From positions 702,957-766,956 of the forward strand of contig WARS01000169.1 of assembly GCA_008933995.1 (NCBI GenBank): a DNA stretch of 64,000 nt, written 5' to 3'. The DNA comes from Datnioides undecimradiatus (taxonomy: Eukaryota > Chordata > Actinopteri > Lobotiformes > Datnioididae). This document shows positions 59,546 to 64,000 of the stretch, one piece after another. Every line of letters starts with the position of its first letter. Position 1 is the first letter of the stretch. The notes below the pieces were generated by a model, which was not told the DNA's origin, made no database searches, and saw only the letters and a program-made list of their open reading frames with translations. The position numbers and the translations under genes were made by a program.

Positions 59546-62214
59546 CAGTTATAGCTTTGTGATGCTTAAATAAACTGCAGTCAAACCATAATGCAGTTAG
59601 ATTCCAGTAGAATGAGTTGGCACCTTGTTGAAATCAAGCCACCAACAAATCCAGCTGATAGTGTTCCAGGACCAGGCTCACTTACAATTCAGACACATTC
59701 TTTACCCACAAACACCGACCTGCTCCATCATCAAACTGCTCATGTACCAGGATAAATGCACTGTTTATAACGAAACGTTTAAACAACCAGTTCACATGAG
59801 GCTATAGAAAGGTTTAATTATTTGGGGTTATCATTAAGATATCAGATGTTTCTCTGCTTGGGTAGTATGAACTGCAATCAAAATGTTTCCAGACTGCTCC
59901 TGTAAAAAGCTCGAGTTTGAAACAGATTTTGATGTTTGCTCTCTGACGAAGCTTGAGCTCCATGTTGACAGTGCGCAAATAGCCGGGGTTTGGCCTGCAA
60001 GTGGTCAGGAAACAGCCTGCGACTCCGGTTTAGCTGATACAACATTACCCGGCGTGCTAACTCACAACAGTTCTGGCTAGCAGCTGCTACTTTGTTGTTA
60101 CTGAGCTGTGCTGCTTTAGATGTCACCTCACATATACCGCCATTCTCCCTGATTTAAATTCTATTGCCTTCTACTTTCCTTAAGTTTTATTCAGAGACTC
60201 AGGAAGCATTAATTATGAGTATAATAAAAATTTCAATGGTGGCCTTGTGAAATATTTTAAAAAGGCTTTTCTTTTAAAATTATTGGATTTGATTCAATTC
60301 AAATTTAGATTTTTCCTTTCTTCACTCATCTGAGGCTACATTGACCTCAGATTCCACCTGTCACCTTCAACTTTTACCTCTCTTTGATTTATATGATGTG
60401 ATTGGCTGGCAGCACCATGTACTGATTGCGTGACTGTCCGATGCCTCTTTGAATAACATGTCGATTTCACATAGATCACGAGTGTAAACTGCACAGTTGA
60501 TCTGGCACGTGCGTCAATCTGGCATCGCTTGATGACACCTCAACAGGTTGGACTGTTTTCCTGCGCCGGTGGTCACCTGACTGCCACCCAGCCACCACAG
60601 CAACGTAGAGAAAAAGACAGACAGACAGAGGTCCGGAAAGAAAAGCTTTATTTTATAGCATTAATTCAGCTGAGAAAGAAATCTCATTCCCCTTTGGGTT
60701 CAGCGGCCTATCAGGAGAGACAATGTAACAAGAGTCTTGGTGCTACCAAGTCTGAGAAGGGTCAAAAGTCCTGGGGGTCAGGTGGGTTTTATCACTGTAA
60801 AAGTCTTATCTGACATTTGTCACAGGGATAGGCCCAGAGAGATAATTGGAATGGGATTCTCTCACTCTCTCTCTCTCCTCCTGCATTTTCTTCTCTCTTT
60901 ACTCCCCCCCTGTTTTTCGGTCACTCCCCTACAGACAGACATGCGCACGCACACACACACACACATTTTCTGCACATTTATTTTTATGCATTAAGTGTGT
61001 ACAGAAGCTGGTCTGCAAACCTCGCCTTCACATTTCTCAATATCTTATCTTCAAGTAAGACCGCACAGTTGGCATTTTAAGACGACGCATCGTGACCGCG
61101 GCGCATGCACAGATAACTGTCGCCACTACTCACTGCCACTCCCAATGGTCCTCACACCAGCTTGAGTGTGTGTACATGCGAGAGTGGTGCTTATTTGTAT
61201 GAAGAGGCATGTGCTCTGTGTGTGCTGATTTGTGTTTTCAGAGTGCATTCATGTCATATTATGCACATGTTGATGCATTTTTGTTTACGTTTAGGAGTGT
61301 GAGCGTGCTCGTGTGCATGTGTGTGGCTTCCGTGTATCTGCCTGGTGCAAGCGATGGTAAGCGCTGATTATACAGTAATGCTTGGGTTGTCAGGAAGCCA
61401 GCAGGAAGCCTGGTTTTAGCCACAGCGGGAGGTGGCACCATCATCACCATTATAACAGCCTCAATTTCAAACTGAGAAATATGCCAGTCCGGACAAAAGG
61501 GTCTGTTTTCTACATTTCATTTGCCGAATGCGGAATAACCCTTTGAAATGTACCATATCCTTTTCAAGGGGTTCTTCAACGACAGTAGTGCAACGTAAAG
61601 ACTCTTAGACAAAAAAAGAATGCTTAAACAATACAAAGTATGACAAAACCCCAACAGAACACCAATAAAAATCAAATCATGAAGCATACAACATCATCGG
61701 ATTATACTCTGAGCAGTAAATAAAAGTATTAATGTTAGGGTTAGAGATAATATTATATGAATATTAAACAGACATGCACATTGTAGGAAAAGAGCACAGG
61801 GCATATTTAACAACGAAAAACGATATAGATTGAATACCTAATAATATTTCAATCAGAAGGAGCTTTAAAACATATTCCAGTATTGTAAAGATGAGCTATA
61901 TGCAAGCTTCTCTCTCAGTAAATGAGAGCAGTTTCTAGAGCATTTAAAAATACAGAGGTCCGTTATCTTCATAATATACCTAATATGATATTTAAGTGAC
62001 AGTTCAGAGTTTTCTGCCTTTCATTTGACTCTGAGTGGACCTGGTGCGTTTGTACAGATTCTGCCTTACATGGATGTCTTGAGCAGGAAATATAGGACGA
62101 GTTCTTAAAAGTTAAATAAAAACCTTACACTGCATGATTTTCTTACCTTGCAGATTTCATCAGTTTTTGACAGATTAGCCTTTAGCATATGTGTGTTACC
62201 CTGGCTGGCACAGA
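59546..62214. other. Gene-free DNA
   Basis: Short (AC)n at 60949-60965 and CT-rich sequence at 60860-60910. From 61500 to 62150 the sequence is AT-rich and featureless. No exon was recognised. Confidence 0.55.
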
Positions 62215-62495
62215 AAGTGCTGCCAGCCAGCCCTCCTCCTCTAGACGTAGGAAGACGACCTACGTTGGCCACTAAACGTGAAAGGCCCTCTCTGGAGTTA
62301 CTGTTTGGTCTGTCCCATATGGGTTACTCTAGAAAGATGGTGGTGCAACATGGCAGACCCTGTGGAAGCAGGGTCACTGTCTATGTATGTAGACATAAAG
62401 GGCTCATTCTACTGTAGCATAATAAACACAATTGTAAATATCATATTCTGATTATGTTAATTGGTCCCCATGAATCCGACACGCTGCCCCTTGTT
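62215..62495 (+). mobile_element. Dispersed teleost repeat
   Basis: GACCTACGTTGGCCACTAAA, CGTGAAAGGCCCTCTCTGGA, ACTGTTTGGTCTGTCC, GGGTTACTCTAGAAAGATGG, TGGTGCAACATGGCAGACCC, GTAGACATAAAGGGCTCATT and finally CCCATGAATCCGACACGCTG follow, block by block, a very common fish repeat (usual blocks CCTACGGTGGCCGC, AAAGGCCCTCTCT, GGTGCAACATGGCGG, GATATAAAGGGCTCATTCTA, AAATCCTACACACTGG). It is about 280 bp, diverged and non-coding. The precise class is unknown to me. Confidence 0.85.
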
Positions 62496-64000
62496 GCTTA
62501 GCTACCGAGTTTTCTTGAGGCCGGTTTATTAGGTGTCTGTTGGAGTTAGTCGGTCCTGAAGGAGTTCATAATGGTCTTTGTGATGTGTTCTGCCGCCGCA
62601 GAGGAAATAATTTTCTGAATAGTGAAAAGGATCATCGATCAAACAGCCACGAGTTGCCAGCGCCGCAACAATGTCGGGATAAAGAGCTCTAAAATAGTCT
62701 GAACGATGCTAACAAAGTTGTTCTGGATGCTAGTCATTCAGTCCAAAACCATCTGACTGCTTATTAGAGCAACAGTTACTGTTTTTATGGAAAGCTGTTG
62801 AAACTAGCAACAACTGATTTTACACACACTTGGGTGAAAAAGCTTCAGACACATTAAACTGATGTGGCAACGGTGCAGGTCCATTAGCAGGCAACAGCTG
62901 CTGCTTAGAACATCCAACACAGAGGAAACTGCATCAGTGCAGTTGTACCTCTAGCAACCCGATAAATGATGATATTTGATATTGACTCTCCTTTTAACTT
63001 CTTTTAGGTGGTTCCACTAACCAACTGAACTACCACTGTTCAAGCTAGCTGCTAACTTTGTCCATTTTTGTCCATATTATTTACCTGCTGTAGCTGAAAA
63101 ATACAGTTTTGCTTTGTCCTTCACTTTTCTTTCATGCTTGTGCTTCTGCGATAGGCAGGGATGCTAAGTTGTTTCTTTTTTGCCTGTTTTCATGATGATT
63201 AGGGCTCTGAGCTGTGTGTTTCATTTTGAAATGTGAGGGGCTACTCCATGATGTTCCGGTAACTGACTTCCCTCCTAATTGCAGCTATTTGTGTAGTGTA
63301 TTTTTAGCAGAGCAGAGCAGAGAGCCGTTTGGAGGCCCTTTCTGGAATACGCCGTTTTATGTCCTGGAATCACAAGCGTTGACTGCAGCAGCCAGAACCT
63401 GATCCAACCAGACCTGGCGTGTTGACTCAAAAGGTGCAGTAAGAGTAAACCAAACGGTAACATTGCAGCCAGAAATACACTAAGAAATCTCTATGGGTTC
63501 ATAACCACATACAAGTGGTCAAGTGATCAAAGATGGAGATTCTTACGACTGCAAAGACAATCCGGTGGTAACGTTCCCTTTCCTCGCCTACATTCGTACA
63601 CATTTCAAACTTGCAACTATCTTACTCTTTTACCATTTCTCAACCGTGAAGACCAAAAGAGAAAATGAGTAAACCAGTCAGGCAGCAAATGTATACTGAA
63701 ATTAACCATTGTGGAAGGCCTGTGCTTGTAGTTGACCAGCGGACATAATGGACTCTACGTAGCAGCTTCGCTCTGCCATTTGATTTCCCCCCTAGCTGAT
63801 TCTTCATTAGGTTCATCTGTACAATAGAATGCGGATTGAGAGCAGATCAACCTGTCCTGTTTCTGCTGTTTATCATTATCTGCTTCATCGCTTCGGCCAT
63901 ACTTTCTCATCAAGGCTTCACTGCCAAAAACAGAGAGGGGAGCGGCTGCGCTGAGGCAATTAAACTTCCACGTTGCAAAATGCAAAAGGAAGTTCTACTT
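62496..64000. other. Gene-free DNA
   Basis: GCAGAGCAGAGCAGAGAG at 63307-63323 is a small tandem run. No exon, RNA gene or repeat family was recognised up to the window end. Confidence 0.55.

Noticed and set aside
1-64000. Bacterial-type systems (operons, CRISPR arrays, toxin-antitoxin, phage) and viral genes
   Set aside because: There is no coding density, ribosome-binding-site spacing, regularly spaced direct repeats or recognisable viral protein. The repeats and composition are those of a vertebrate genome.

Overview
This window looks like non-coding nuclear DNA from a ray-finned fish, most likely a percomorph teleost. I base that on several degraded copies of the tRNA-derived SINE common in percomorphs (AFC-like), a Tc1/mariner relic, a non-LTR retrotransposon reverse-transcriptase scrap, several other dispersed repeats I know from teleost genomes, and long dinucleotide microsatellites. 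I found no convincing protein-coding exon, rRNA or tRNA gene, CRISPR array or bacterial or viral gene. The longest open frame is about 190 codons and lies over a purine-rich tract, where stop codons are rare on the complementary strand. I read the window as a gene desert or one large intron.

Layout: 1-9 kb is mostly featureless AT-rich DNA with one (GT)21 microsatellite, one small repeat scrap and a segment at 2.5-2.8 kb holding a miR-124-like string. At 9.06-9.8 kb lies a decayed Tc1-like transposon carrying a perfect 20-bp fold-back. A CpG- and homeodomain-motif-rich segment lies at 11.4-12.0 kb, followed by polypurine and polypyrimidine DNA. From 14 to 32 kb there are SINEs, a repeat with internal tandem units, an RFX X-box and a second hairpin. 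From 32.8 to 54.6 kb, segments that look like developmental enhancers become frequent. They include a PBX-MEIS site next to a homeodomain dimer site at 32.85 kb, a pair of opposite-strand G-quadruplex motifs at 40.3-40.5 kb, and CpG clusters at 39.2 and 53.9-54.6 kb. A 379-bp terminal-inverted-repeat element lies at 46.7-47.1 kb, and a near-perfect palindrome sits beside a TAA microsatellite at 51.2-51.4 kb. From 55 to 64 kb, repeat relics dominate: a LINE scrap, a (CA)23 tract and three dispersed teleost repeats.

The repeat calls rest on remembered family sequences and visible structure. The enhancer-like calls rest only on motif content and composition, because no alignment could be run. 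If they hold, the window is a regulatory landscape for a gene outside it, which I cannot name. The best leads for something new are three fold-backs with 19-20-bp arms and very short spacers (9.66, 20.48 and 51.19 kb), the PBX-MEIS/homeodomain module, and the G-quadruplex/CpG block at 40 kb.
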